Below are positions 8,996-18,588 of a stretch of 64,000 nt of DNA, one piece after another. The stretch's first letter is position 1; the number at the start of each line of letters is the position of its first letter. This stretch comes from Comamonadaceae bacterium (GTDB lineage: Bacteria > Pseudomonadota > Gammaproteobacteria > Burkholderiales > Burkholderiaceae_C), in the NCBI GenBank assembly GCA_013297875.1, contig JAAFIW010000025.1:1-64000 (forward strand), in the 5' to 3' direction. The position numbers and the translations under genes were made by a program. Under the pieces are notes generated by a model that was not told the DNA's origin, ran no database searches, and saw only the letters and a program-made list of their open reading frames with translations.

Positions 8996-10028
8996 TGTTG
9001 CAGTCATAGGGGCCGGCCAGGCCGGCTTGGCAATGGCCTACCAGCTGCAGCAGGCAGGCTGGCGCTACACCGTTCTGGAGGCCAACAGCCAAGTGGGAGG
9101 TTCGTGGTCTGCCTACTACGACAGCCTGACCTTGTTCTCGCCGGCTCGCTACAGCGGCCTGCCAGGCCTGGCGTTTCCCGGCGACCCCGATGCCTATCCG
9201 CGCCGCGATGCGGTGGTCAACTACTTGCAGAATTACGCACAACACTTCGGTTTAAACGTGCAAACCGGTCAACACGTGCAGCAGGTTCGTCGGCGTGGTT
9301 CTGTATTCGAACTGAAGATTTCTGCTGGCGCGACTGTGGCAGCCCGTTGTGTAGTGGCCGCCAGCGGCGCATTCGCGCATCCCCATATTCCCAAGCTGCC
9401 GGGGCTGGACGTTTTTGGTGGTCGTGTGTTGCACAGCCGCGACTACCGCAACCCACAAGCGTTGGCGGGGCAGCGCGTTGTGGTTGTTGGGTCTGCCAAT
9501 TCCGCAGTTCAAATTGCAGCCGAGCTGTTGCCACACGGCCGCATCAGTCTGGCAAGCCGTCGCCCCGTGCGCTTTCTCCCTCAGCGGGTGCTTGGCCACG
9601 ACATTCACTTTTGGCTTGATATCACCGGACTGGATCGCAGGCGCTGGCTGAACGACCAGAGTACCCCGGTACTGGACCACGGCCGTTATCGCCAGCTGAT
9701 AAAAACCGGTGCGCTGCAATGCCTGCCCATGTTCGAGCGCATCACGTCCAACGGTGTGGTCTACAAAGATGGCCATATAGAGCCGGTAGACACGCTGCTG
9801 TTTGCCACAGGCTTTCGCCCGCACCTGCCGTTTTTCGACGGCTTGCAGGTGATGGATGCAAACGGTGGGCTATTGCAAAGCGGTGGCACAGCAAGCGCCG
9901 AGCCTGGTTTGTTCTTGATGGGCTACCCACGCCAGCGCAACTTTGCTTCGGCAACCCTGCGTGGGGTGGGCCCAGACGCTACCCAGGTGATGCGCTCAAT
10001 GCGTGCTTACCTGCAAAGTGCCGCGTAG
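8988..10028 (+). CDS. Flavin-containing monooxygenase / FAD-NAD(P) oxidoreductase
   Basis: A 346-residue two-dinucleotide-domain flavoprotein. VAVIGAGQAGLAMAYQ at the N-terminus binds FAD, VVVVGSANSAVQIAAEL near residue 165 binds NAD(P)H, and LLFATGFRPHLPFF is the ATG motif before the C-terminus. The set is typical of the YUCCA/CzcO-like monooxygenase group. It overlaps the dioxygenase gene by 8 bases, so the pair probably performs successive oxidations of one substrate under the divergent Crp/Fnr-like regulator. The substrate cannot be read from sequence. Confidence 0.87.
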   Translation: MLDVAVIGAGQAGLAMAYQLQQAGWRYTVLEANSQVGGSWSAYYDSLTLFSPARYSGLPGLAFPGDPDAYPRRDAVVNYLQNYAQHFGLNVQTGQHVQQVRRRGSVFELKISAGATVAARCVVAASGAFAHPHIPKLPGLDVFGGRVLHSRDYRNPQALAGQRVVVVGSANSAVQIAAELLPHGRISLASRRPVRFLPQRVLGHDIHFWLDITGLDRRRWLNDQSTPVLDHGRYRQLIKTGALQCLPMFERITSNGVVYKDGHIEPVDTLLFATGFRPHLPFFDGLQVMDANGGLLQSGGTASAEPGLFLMGYPRQRNFASATLRGVGPDATQVMRSMRAYLQSAA

Positions 10029-10079
10029 CGCTGCACATTGCCGCACATTGCCGCGATCGCGCAGCGCAAGACACCAGCG

Positions 10080-10305
10080 AAGCGCTCGCCCATTTGCACA
10101 ATGGCGCGATCACTACAATGCCCACTGCGCTGCTGAAATGCCCCTGGAGGTGTGCAGCACCACTGCCGCGCCAGCCACCCGGCAAGCGAAACTGAAAGAC
10201 CTTTTGGGTGTCTACACCTTGCGCAAACTGCTGCAATCTCCATATCACGACATGCACGTCCCGCCAGAGCAGGCAGCGACCTCCAGGATCGTTAGCTTGT
10301 CGTGA
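10080..10305 (+). pseudogene. selO: Decayed second selO C-terminus
   Basis: In one frame this stretch encodes FAQWRDHYNAHCAAE, then TRQAKLKDLLGVYTLRKLLQ and SPYHDMHVPPEQAA. The middle part aligns with the SelO tail at about 6780-6850 ([29 protein letters not shown]), and the DNA from 10180 is roughly 70% identical by eye. No upstream SelO core is present. It sits directly before msrB. It is best read as a leftover of an ancestral selO-msrB arrangement. Confidence 0.75.
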
Positions 10306-10326
10306 AAACCAGCTGAAAGAAGCCAA

Positions 10327-10740
10327 ATGACCACCATCGAAAAAACTGCCGAGCAATGGACAGCCATCCTGGCGCAAAAAGGCGCTGAGCCCGGTGCTTT
10401 TGAAGTCACCCGCCATGCCGGCACCGAGCGCGCCTTCACTGGTAAATACGAGCAGCACTGGGCCGACGGCAGCTACCACTGCATCTGCTGCGGTGCCAAG
10501 TTGTTTGAATCCGCAACCAAATTCGACGCCGGTTGCGGCTGGCCCAGCTTTTCGAAAGCCATACCGGGCGCCATCGTCGACAAGGTGGACAACAAATACG
10601 GCATGCGCCGCACCGAAAACGTCTGCGCCCAATGCGGCGCGCACCTGGGCCATGTGTTCAACGACGGGCCAATAGACGAGCAACACACCACCGGTTTGCG
10701 CTACTGCATGAATTCGGCTTCGCTGGAGTTCAAGGGCTGA
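10327..10740 (+). CDS. msrB: Peptide-methionine (R)-S-oxide reductase MsrB
   Basis: A 137-residue MsrB that reduces the R epimer of methionine sulfoxide in proteins. Zinc ligands are Cys52/Cys55 (in [11 protein letters not shown]) and Cys100/Cys103 ([12 protein letters not shown]), and the catalytic Cys127 is in [22 protein letters not shown] is the conserved substrate-pocket segment. No signal peptide, so cytoplasmic. Adjacent redox-linked selO remnant upstream fits a former selO-msrB pair. Confidence 0.96.
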   Translation: MTTIEKTAEQWTAILAQKGAEPGAFEVTRHAGTERAFTGKYEQHWADGSYHCICCGAKLFESATKFDAGCGWPSFSKAIPGAIVDKVDNKYGMRRTENVCAQCGAHLGHVFNDGPIDEQHTTGLRYCMNSASLEFKG

Positions 10741-10755
10741 AAGCGGGCTTGTCCG

Positions 10756-10851
10756 GGACGCGAAGGATTCGCAAAGGACGCGAAAAACAGCCACGAGAAT
10801 TAATTTGCCTTTTTGAATTTCTTTCGCGCCCTTCGCGTAACCTTCGCGTCC
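10756..10851. repeat. Long inverted repeat (30-bp arms)
   Basis: Arms at 10756-10785 and 10822-10851 are reverse complements with 4 mismatches over 30 bases, separated by 36 bases. Each arm itself contains a repeated GGACGCGAA unit. It fills the gap between msrB and yciB. It would form a strong RNA hairpin if transcribed, but has no following T run. It may be a REP-type element or a transcript-end structure. Confidence 0.8.
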
Positions 10852-10891
10852 TCTGCGTCCTGGAAGCCCGGCTCCTCAACATCTGATCGTC

Positions 10892-11449
10892 ATGAAAATT
10901 CTGGTCGACTTTCTCCCCATCCTGCTGTTCTTCGGTGCCTACAAGCTGCACAACATCTACGTGGCCACCGCCGTGCTGATGGTGGCCACGCTGGCGCAGA
11001 TGGCCTACATCTACGCCACCGAAAAGCGCTTGCAAACCATTCACAAAATCACGCTGGCCCTGGTGCTGGGTTTTGGCGCCCTCACCCTGCTGCTGCAAGA
11101 CGAGCGCTTCATCAAATGGAAGCCCAGCGTGCTGTACGCGGCGATGGCCATTGGTCTGGCGTTTGCCGTGTGGGTGCTGAAGAAAAACTTTCTGAAACTG
11201 CTACTGGGCAGCCAGCTGAACCTGCCCGACCCGGTGTGGATGCGGCTGAACATGGCCTGGGTGGTTTACTGTGCATTCATGAGCGCCATCAACGCCTTCG
11301 TGGTGTTGAACTACAGCACCGAAGACTGGGTGAACTTCAAGCTGTGGGGCTATGCGTTTCCGCTGATTTTCATTGTGGCGCAAGGCATTTATATCTCACG
11401 CCATTTGAAGACCGACGAACCCGACAAAGCTGACGAGCCAGGCGTATGA
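10892..11449 (+). CDS. yciB: Inner-membrane septation/envelope protein YciB
   Basis: A 185-residue polytopic protein of the intracellular septation protein A family. The opening [18 protein letters not shown] is diagnostic; about five membrane spans follow, with the conserved [15 protein letters not shown] loop and an [18 protein letters not shown] segment. Family members act in envelope maintenance and division. Its stop overlaps the bolA start (ATGA). Confidence 0.95.
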   Translation: MKILVDFLPILLFFGAYKLHNIYVATAVLMVATLAQMAYIYATEKRLQTIHKITLALVLGFGALTLLLQDERFIKWKPSVLYAAMAIGLAFAVWVLKKNFLKLLLGSQLNLPDPVWMRLNMAWVVYCAFMSAINAFVVLNYSTEDWVNFKLWGYAFPLIFIVAQGIYISRHLKTDEPDKADEPGV

Positions 11450-11724
11450 GCACGCCCACGCCCCTGGCGATCACGGCAGACAATATTCATCGCCGTCTGC
11501 AGGACAGGCTGCAACCCACCGCGCTACAGGTGCTGGACGAAAGCGCGGAGCACGCAGGCCATGTGGGTGCCAACGGCACCGGTTTGGGCACCCATTTCCG
11601 GGTGCGCATTTCGTCACCTTTGTTTACCGGCCAGCGCCGCGTGGCGCAGCACCGGCTTGTGTATGATTCTTTGCAAGATTTTTTAGATGCTGGCCTGCAT
11701 GCTCTGGCCATTGAAGTGAACTAA
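11446..11724 (+). CDS. bolA: BolA-family protein
   Basis: A 92-residue BolA-like protein. The core [20 protein letters not shown], then [19 protein letters not shown] matches the BolA fold, with the His of the GHxG-type loop that helps bind an Fe-S cluster with monothiol glutaredoxins. Translationally coupled to yciB by a 4-base overlap. The yciB-bolA-ppi order is a familiar Comamonadaceae arrangement. Confidence 0.92.
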   Translation: MSTPTPLAITADNIHRRLQDRLQPTALQVLDESAEHAGHVGANGTGLGTHFRVRISSPLFTGQRRVAQHRLVYDSLQDFLDAGLHALAIEVN

Positions 11725-11795
11725 AAAATCCTCTTTCTGTCCCACGCCTTCCTTATTTTTCTTCCCTCTTTTTGACCGTTCCCTGTGGAAAAACC

Positions 11796-12581
11796 ATGAA
11801 AAAACACGTCTTGTCCGCTCTGGCTACTGCCACCTTGCTGGGTGCTCTGGCTGCACCCGCATTTGCCCAGAACATTGCCATCGTCAATGGAAAACCCGTT
11901 CCCAAATCGCGCGTCGATGCCTTGACCCAGCAAATGGCCCGCAGTGGCCGCCCCATTACCCCCGAGCAACAGGGCCAGTTGCGCGACGAGGTCATTGCTC
12001 GCGAAGTGTTCATGCAGGAAGCCCAAAAACGCGGCCTGGACGCCAGCGATGATTTCCGGATGCAAATGGAACTGGCCCGCCAGACCCTGCTGATCCGCGA
12101 ACTGTTCACCGACTACCAGAAAACCAACCCCGTCACCGAAGCCGACATGAAGGCCGAGTACGACAAGTTTGTGGCGGCCAATGGCGGCAAGGAGTACAAA
12201 GCCCGACACATCCTGGTTGAAAAAGAAGACGAGGCCAAGGCCATCATTGCTTCGCTGAAAAAAGGCGGCAAGTTTGACGAAATCGCCAAAAAACAATCGA
12301 AAGACCCTGGATCTGGTGCCAACGGCGGCGACCTGGATTGGGCCAACCCCTCCAGCTATGTGCCCGAGTTCACCGCCGCGCTGGTCAAGCTGACCAAAGG
12401 CCAGACCACGCAAGAGCCCGTCAAGAGCCAGTTCGGCTTTCACATCATCCGCCTGGACGACACCCGCGACGCCGCCCTGCCCCCGTTTGACCAGGTCAAG
12501 CCGCAGATTGCACAGCAATTGCAGCAGCAGAAATTGAGCAAGTATCAGGAAGAACTGCGCACCAAAGCCAAGATCGAGTGA
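11796..12581 (+). CDS. Periplasmic peptidylprolyl isomerase (parvulin type)
   Basis: A 261-residue PpiC/SurA-like chaperone. Residues 1-24 are a Sec signal peptide ending AAPAFA, cut before QNIAIVNG. A SurA-N-like helical part follows (VPKSRVDALTQQM, VIAREVFMQEAQKRG). The parvulin domain spans about residues 133-230 with YKARHILVEKEDEAK, DPGSGANGGDLDW and QFGFHIIRLDD. It should catalyse proline isomerisation and help outer-membrane protein folding. I chose the ATG just before KKHVLSAL, as upstream residues would spoil the signal peptide. Confidence 0.93.
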   Translation: MKKHVLSALATATLLGALAAPAFAQNIAIVNGKPVPKSRVDALTQQMARSGRPITPEQQGQLRDEVIAREVFMQEAQKRGLDASDDFRMQMELARQTLLIRELFTDYQKTNPVTEADMKAEYDKFVAANGGKEYKARHILVEKEDEAKAIIASLKKGGKFDEIAKKQSKDPGSGANGGDLDWANPSSYVPEFTAALVKLTKGQTTQEPVKSQFGFHIIRLDDTRDAALPPFDQVKPQIAQQLQQQKLSKYQEELRTKAKIE

Positions 12582-12614
12582 CGCCAGCGATTGCCGCCTG
12601 CCCATCGCGTACGC

Positions 12615-13463
12615 TTAGCCCTTCACCGCGCCAGCAGTCAGCCCCGTGATGATTTGCCTGGCGGCAATAAAGGTAAAGATCAACGGCGGTATGGCAATCA
12701 AACTGGCCAGCGCCATGATCTTTCCCCAGTCCACCCCAATGTCAGTGATGTACAGCGATGCGGCCACAGGCAACGTGCGGGTGGCGCGGTCGGTGAGCAC
12801 CAAGGCCAAAATAAACTCGTTCCACGCGATGCGAAACGTGAAGATCGACGCTGCGGCAATACCGGGCTTGATGAGTGGCAACACCACTTTGTAAAACACC
12901 TGAATGGGCCCACAGCCATCAATGGCGGCGGCTTCTTCCAGCTCTTGCGGCACCTGCAAAATAAAGCCGTAAAGCAGCCAGATGGCAAATGGCAAATTCA
13001 CCGCCACATACAGCAAGATCAAGCCCCACAGGGAGTTGATCAGCCCCGCCTGGCTCCACACCATGAACACTGGTACCGCCAACACAGCCAAGGGCACGGT
13101 GCGCAGCAGCAGCGTGGTGTAGGCCAGCGTTTTACGGCCCCTGAAGCGAAAGCGTGCCAACCCGTAAGCCGCCATGCAACCCAACACCAGCGTGATCACC
13201 GTTGACACCACACCCACGATCAGGCTGTTGGTCAGGTAACGGGTGAAGCTGCCTTCGCCCAGCACTTCGCGGTAGTTTTCAAGCGTCGGGGTGAAGATGA
13301 AGTTGATGCCGGTGTTGAAGATTTGCGTTTGCAGCTTCAGTGAGGTGGCAAACATCAAAACAATCGGTGCGACACACACAATCGCCAGAAAGATCAGGGC
13401 ACCATAGTGGGAAGCCACCAAGGCCGGATGGCGTTTAAAACTTGATGCGATTGGGGTGCTCAC
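12615..13463 (-). CDS. Sugar ABC transporter permease (MalG type)
   Basis: A 282-residue inner-membrane permease of the carbohydrate CUT1 group, with six spans. The EAA loop, the contact with the ATPase, is EEAAAIDGCGPIQVFYKVVL near residues 185-205. The start is the GTG at 13463, because GAGGAG precedes it and its first bases overlap the stop of the MalF-type gene (GTGA). It is the last gene of the sugar operon. The substrate is probably a sugar or sugar acid handled by the enzymes upstream. Confidence 0.9.
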   Translation of the reverse strand: MSTPIASSFKRHPALVASHYGALIFLAIVCVAPIVLMFATSLKLQTQIFNTGINFIFTPTLENYREVLGEGSFTRYLTNSLIVGVVSTVITLVLGCMAAYGLARFRFRGRKTLAYTTLLLRTVPLAVLAVPVFMVWSQAGLINSLWGLILLYVAVNLPFAIWLLYGFILQVPQELEEAAAIDGCGPIQVFYKVVLPLIKPGIAAASIFTFRIAWNEFILALVLTDRATRTLPVAASLYITDIGVDWGKIMALASLIAIPPLIFTFIAARQIITGLTAGAVKG

Positions 13464-14341
13464 GTGCGCTCCTCGTCTTTCAGCGGATTCGACAGCCGCA
13501 GTGCAAACCACGACAGCGCCGCCACCACCACCAGCAGCAGCACGGAAATAGCCGCCGCACTGCCCAGGCGCTGGCTGACAAACGCGGTTTTGTAAATGTG
13601 CAGCGACAAAATCTCGGTGCTGTCGCCCGGTCCGCCAAAGGTCAGGATGTAAACCACCTCCAGCACCCTGAACGCATCAATCAAGCGCATCAGGAGCGTG
13701 ATGACGATGACGTGCATCACCATCGGCAACTTGACACGAAAGGTGCTTTGCCACCAGTTGGCACCATCAATACGGGCGGCTTCCATCACTGCGCCATCGA
13801 CGTTGGCCAGTGCGGCAATCATCATGATGAAAACAAAAGGCGTCCATTGCCAGATGTCCGCAATCACGATGGCGATAAAGGCGGTATGTTCTTGCGCCAG
13901 CCAGCCCACAGGCGCTGCGCCAAACACGCCCAGGATGGCATTGAGCAAACCAAACTGCGCATCAAACAAATACCGCCAGATCAAACCCACCGCAATCGGC
14001 GCAATCATCATCGGCAAGATGAACAAGGTCCGGAAAAACGCCATGCCGCGCACGCTGCCTTCCAGCGCCAGCGCCAGGGCAATACCCAGCACCATTTCAG
14101 CTGTGACGCAGACAAAGGCAAACATCAAGGTGGTCCACAGTGAGCGCCACACCGCCGCGTCTTTGAACGCCGCCACGAAGGCCTCCAGGCCCACCCACTT
14201 GGCCTCGGTCCAGGGCGTGCCCATGCTCCAGTCGTAAAAGCCAAGCTGCAAAGCCGACAGCAACGGATACAGGCAAGCCACCGCCATCACGGCAACGGCG
14301 GGGCCTAAGTACACCCATGGAACCCAGGAAGGCGTGCGCAT
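13460..14341 (-). CDS. Sugar ABC transporter permease (MalF type)
   Basis: A 293-residue CUT1 permease. The first span is VPWVYLGPAVAVMAVACLYP, and the EAA loop is MEAARIDGANWWQSTFRVKL. FGGPGDSTEILSLHIYKTAF is the usual late MalF/UgpA periplasmic segment. Coupled to the MalG-type gene by a 4-base overlap; separated from the binding protein by a 97-bp gap holding a dispersed repeat. Confidence 0.92.
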   Translation of the reverse strand: MRTPSWVPWVYLGPAVAVMAVACLYPLLSALQLGFYDWSMGTPWTEAKWVGLEAFVAAFKDAAVWRSLWTTLMFAFVCVTAEMVLGIALALALEGSVRGMAFFRTLFILPMMIAPIAVGLIWRYLFDAQFGLLNAILGVFGAAPVGWLAQEHTAFIAIVIADIWQWTPFVFIMMIAALANVDGAVMEAARIDGANWWQSTFRVKLPMVMHVIVITLLMRLIDAFRVLEVVYILTFGGPGDSTEILSLHIYKTAFVSQRLGSAAAISVLLLVVVAALSWFALRLSNPLKDEERT

Positions 14342-14365
14342 GTCAATCCAGTACTAAAAACACCA

Positions 14366-14432
14366 AATAAGCATCAAAAGAGCTACCAGCCCAGGTATTA
14401 ACTGCTCAAGCAGCTATATTTTTTATAGCAAA
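14366..14432 (-). repeat. Dispersed ~60-bp repeat, copy 3
   Basis: On the minus strand it reads TATAGCTGCTTGAGCAGTTA, then TACCTGGGCTGGTAGC and TTTTGATGC. It lies inside the operon, between the binding-protein stop (14439) and the MalF-type start (14341). It could form an mRNA structure that separates the levels of the two. Confidence 0.85.
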
Positions 14433-14438
14433 TACGGA

Positions 14439-15776
14439 TCACGACTTCAGATAACCACCACGCTTCATGATGTCCGTGACCTTGGGAACCATACCGTTGA
14501 GGGCTTCTTCAGGCGTTTTCTTGCCTGTCAGGGCTTCAGACACCGCCACGCCCAACGCCTGGATGTTGATCTCATCCCACTCGGCAATGATGGGCCGCCA
14601 GTCCGGATCGGAGTAAAGCAACTGCAAACGCAGGGTGATGTACTCGGGGTAGCGCAGCACCATGTCACGGTCAGACAGCGTGGAATTGCGGGTCGGCACA
14701 CCGCCCAGCATGCAAACCGCTTTGTCTTGGGCTTTCGAAGTTAGCCATTGCATCAGCAAAAAACCAGCGTCGGCATTTTTCGCGTTTTTAGGAATCGCCA
14801 GACCCAGCCCGCCCGATTGCGAGGAGTAGCGCACGCCTTTGGGGTGCACCACGTAGCTGACCAGCTTGTCGATCTTGGAGACGGCTGGATTGGAGACTTG
14901 GCCAAACACCAGGGACGAGTCCAGGTACATGACTGACTGACCTTGCAAGAAGGAGGTGAGCATTTCACCTTGACCGTAGCCCGGAACGCCCACGGGGCCT
15001 GTGTCTGAAATCAGCTTGAGCATTTTGAGCGCCTTGACGCCAGCTTCATTGTTAAAAATCGGGTTCCACTTGTCGTCAAACACCTTGCCGCCCAGGGGAT
15101 TCAGGTGCAACAGCCAGGCATGGACGCACTGGTGACCCGCTTGCCCACGGGAGGTCATGGCACCCAGGCCGGTCTTTTGCTTGACGATGGGCAACATTTT
15201 TTCGAACTCGTCATACGTTTCAGGCGGCTTGAGGTCGTGTTTTGTGAACAGGTCACGGCGGTAAGCCATGACTGAGGTTTCAGCGCCATACGGCATGCCG
15301 TACAGCTTGGCCCCTGGGCCAGGCAGGTAGCCTTTGGGGCCACCGACCAAACCGATGTTGTCAACGTAGCGGCGCACGACATCATTGAACTCGTAGTCCG
15401 GGTCAGCCAGCGCTGCATTCTTGAAGAACGGATCCAATTCACGGATCAGGTTTTTCTTGACGTACTCGCCCTTCCACATCACCACGTAGCAAATCAAGTC
15501 GTAGTCGCCGGTGGGCTTGGCCATCTCCAGCAGTTGCTTGTCTTTCATGCGTGGCACGGCCAGGCGGTCGGTCTCTACCTTGATGCCCGTCTGCTTGGTG
15601 AACTCAGGCAGCAACTTGACCATGGCGTCGTAATGCGGGTGCGCGGGGATGCTCATCACCACCGTCTGACCCTTGTATTTCGCGAACCGGTCTTGCGCAT
15701 GGCCAACCAGAGGCAGGCCCGCCCCCATCAGACCCAAAGCGCCACCTGCGGACTGAATCAGTTGTCTTCTCTGCAT
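14439..15776 (-). CDS. Sugar ABC transporter substrate-binding protein
   Basis: A 445-residue periplasmic binding protein of the family-1 (MalE-like) group. MQRRQLIQSAGGALGLMGAG is a signal sequence, possibly Tat-type given RRQLI, ending near GHAQD. The mature start KGQTVVMSIPAHPHYDAMVK and the late AWLLHLNPLGGKVFDDKW and SSQSGGLGLAIPKNA segments fit the family. The start was set at 15776, since GGAG lies 8 bases before it; the TTG 12 bases upstream overlaps that ribosome site. It delivers the ligand to the two permeases downstream. Confidence 0.92.
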   Translation of the reverse strand: MQRRQLIQSAGGALGLMGAGLPLVGHAQDRFAKYKGQTVVMSIPAHPHYDAMVKLLPEFTKQTGIKVETDRLAVPRMKDKQLLEMAKPTGDYDLICYVVMWKGEYVKKNLIRELDPFFKNAALADPDYEFNDVVRRYVDNIGLVGGPKGYLPGPGAKLYGMPYGAETSVMAYRRDLFTKHDLKPPETYDEFEKMLPIVKQKTGLGAMTSRGQAGHQCVHAWLLHLNPLGGKVFDDKWNPIFNNEAGVKALKMLKLISDTGPVGVPGYGQGEMLTSFLQGQSVMYLDSSLVFGQVSNPAVSKIDKLVSYVVHPKGVRYSSQSGGLGLAIPKNAKNADAGFLLMQWLTSKAQDKAVCMLGGVPTRNSTLSDRDMVLRYPEYITLRLQLLYSDPDWRPIIAEWDEINIQALGVAVSEALTGKKTPEEALNGMVPKVTDIMKRGGYLKS

Positions 15777-15818
15777 TTTTGTCTCCAAAAGGTTAATAAA
15801 AAATACCCACTTAAATCA

Positions 15819-16900
<1,082 letters not shown>

Positions 16901-16904
<4 letters not shown>

Positions 16905-17662
16905 GTTGTCTCTTTCGTTTTTTTGAATTGCTTTGCAAAACTGGCGGCGGTGTAGCGCCTGATGCCCCAACCAATCGGTGCGATGCGGTTACCCGGATGC
17001 GACGTATCGGGCCCCCAGATGGCTTGGTAGGTGTCTATGCAGCGGCCCTGCTTTTGCAACCAGGCGAACGCAGCGATCAATGACAACCACCAGAGGCTGA
17101 TGGCCAGCAGCATCCAGCGCGGGGCGTCGGCCACCACCAAGCCCATGAACACCGTCACCAGGGCCAGCAACAGCGCTGCGTAACCCAGCGACTTGTGCGT
17201 CTTCTCAAAGGTGTTGCGGCGTGGCGTCATGTCGTAATGGTCACCACGCACCCGGGCATCTTGCGGCCCGCCTTTGCTACCGCGCGCAAAACCTGCAAGT
17301 GCCTGCGCGATGCCCAGTGCCGTCACAGCCCAACCTGTGTAGCCGTGCCAGCGCGCCAGCGGTGTTGCGCCGCCAGCGGTATTCCAGATCAAGGCCACGC
17401 CCACAGCCGCCAAAACGATGGCTGCGCCTTGCCCATGCAAATGCGCCGTCCACCAAGCCTTGTTATCCAGCACCGTTGGCCAGTTTTGCGATGGCATTAC
17501 TTTAAAAAAACGCGCGATCAGTACACCCAGCGGCAACAGCACACCCCAGCACAGCACCATGATGCGGCCATGCCATGAGGCCCAAAACGACAGCTCGTGG
17601 TGGGCATTGCCGCTCAAGGGCAGGAGCAACCAGGTCAGCCAATCGTTTTGCAACAGGTTCAT
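16901..17662 (-). CDS. Cytochrome b561-like membrane protein
   Basis: A 253-residue protein with five membrane spans, resembling the cytochrome b561 domain of DOMON-linked proteins. Candidate haem ligands are the His residues in SWHGRIMVLCWGVLLPLG, TAHLHGQGAAIV, ARWHGYTGWAV and EKTHKSLGYAALL. A soluble tail ends IAPIGWGIRRYTAASF. Members pass electrons across the membrane, often to or from ascorbate or quinone pools. Both ends overlap neighbours by ATGA, so it is expressed with the sugar transporter. A role in periplasmic sugar oxidation is inference; no dehydrogenase gene is adjacent. Confidence 0.75.
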
Positions 17663-18588
17663 AGCAGCACAACCCTTGACACATCGGGCTCACGCTGGGT
17701 GGTGATGAAGCGGTCAAACACCAGGGTGTCCATGTTGAAGTAACCCAGCTTGTCGTTGTCTTGGCTGACGAAAGCCAACGGTTTGGTGGGGTGGTAGCTC
17801 AGCGCAATGGCGCGTGCTTCCATGGGGATGTGCGCGATTTCTTTCAAAGTGCTCGGGTCAACCACGCTGATGCTGCGCTCGCCGTAGTTGGTCACCACCA
17901 GGCGGCCATCACGGTACAGGTACAAGCGGGTGGCATCGTCACGGCTTGGGGCGCTGTATTTCACACGCATGGTGGCAGTGTCGATGGCGACCAGCGTGTT
18001 ACTCCAGCGGCAGGTCACATACAGCGTTTTTTCGTCTTCACTCAGCGCATAGCCCTCGGGCTTTTCGCCGGGCGAGCAAGCCACGGGCAAGGCCATCGCG
18101 TCATGCGGTTTGATTTGGGTCACGGTGTGCGATAGCAAATTCATGGCGTAAGCCGTTTGCCCGTCGCGCGTGAGGGCAAACAGATGCGATTTGATGCCGC
18201 CGGTGGATACGGCTCGGCGCGGTGCGTTATCAATTTCAGGTTTGTTGATCACCACCAACTGCGCACGCTCTTCACTGAGCGCATACAGCCTGTCCTCATC
18301 GTCGATTTGCATGCCGTGCAGGCGGTTGAATGGGGCGATATCGATGGTGCGAACCAGGCTGCGCGCCGCAATATCGATCTGAAATATCTGGGTGCCGCCC
18401 TGCCCTAGATGGCCCGATGTTTCCACGCCGTAGTGGCCCACATAGGCATAGCGCTGCCGCGAATCGACCACAAACTCATGCGGAAAATCAGGCAGTGCAA
18501 TGCTGTGCAGGCGCTCGCCCGTGTCAATGCTGTAGTAGCTAAAGCAATGGCTGCATTTTTCAACCAGAAGCAAAATTTCTTGTGTCAT
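17659..18588 (-). CDS. YncE-like beta-propeller protein
   Basis: A 309-residue protein with no signal peptide (MTQEILLLVEKCSHCFSYY). Repeating blades are visible, each with a DxxxRxxYAY/LYV-type strand: SRQRYAYVGHYG, EDRLYALSEERAQLVVI, DGQTAYAMNLLSHTV, EDEKTLYVTCRWSNTLVAID, DGRLVVTNYGERSISVVDP, TKPLAFVSQDNDKLGYF. This fits the YncE/lactonase-like seven-blade fold. It might be a cytoplasmic lactonase or a binding protein. ATGA overlaps at both ends place it in the sugar operon between the SMP-30 and b561 genes. Confidence 0.7.
   Translation of the reverse strand: MTQEILLLVEKCSHCFSYYSIDTGERLHSIALPDFPHEFVVDSRQRYAYVGHYGVETSGHLGQGGTQIFQIDIAARSLVRTIDIAPFNRLHGMQIDDEDRLYALSEERAQLVVINKPEIDNAPRRAVSTGGIKSHLFALTRDGQTAYAMNLLSHTVTQIKPHDAMALPVACSPGEKPEGYALSEDEKTLYVTCRWSNTLVAIDTATMRVKYSAPSRDDATRLYLYRDGRLVVTNYGERSISVVDPSTLKEIAHIPMEARAIALSYHPTKPLAFVSQDNDKLGYFNMDTLVFDRFITTQREPDVSRVVLL

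Noticed and set aside
10003-10305. Open frame across the selO remnant as a real gene
   Set aside because: Its N-terminal half overlaps the monooxygenase end with no similarity, and only the SelO tail is recognisable; called a pseudogene.
11721-12605. 294-codon minus-strand open frame opposite the peptidylprolyl isomerase
   Set aside because: Phe/Gly/Leu-rich shadow of a well-supported exported isomerase.
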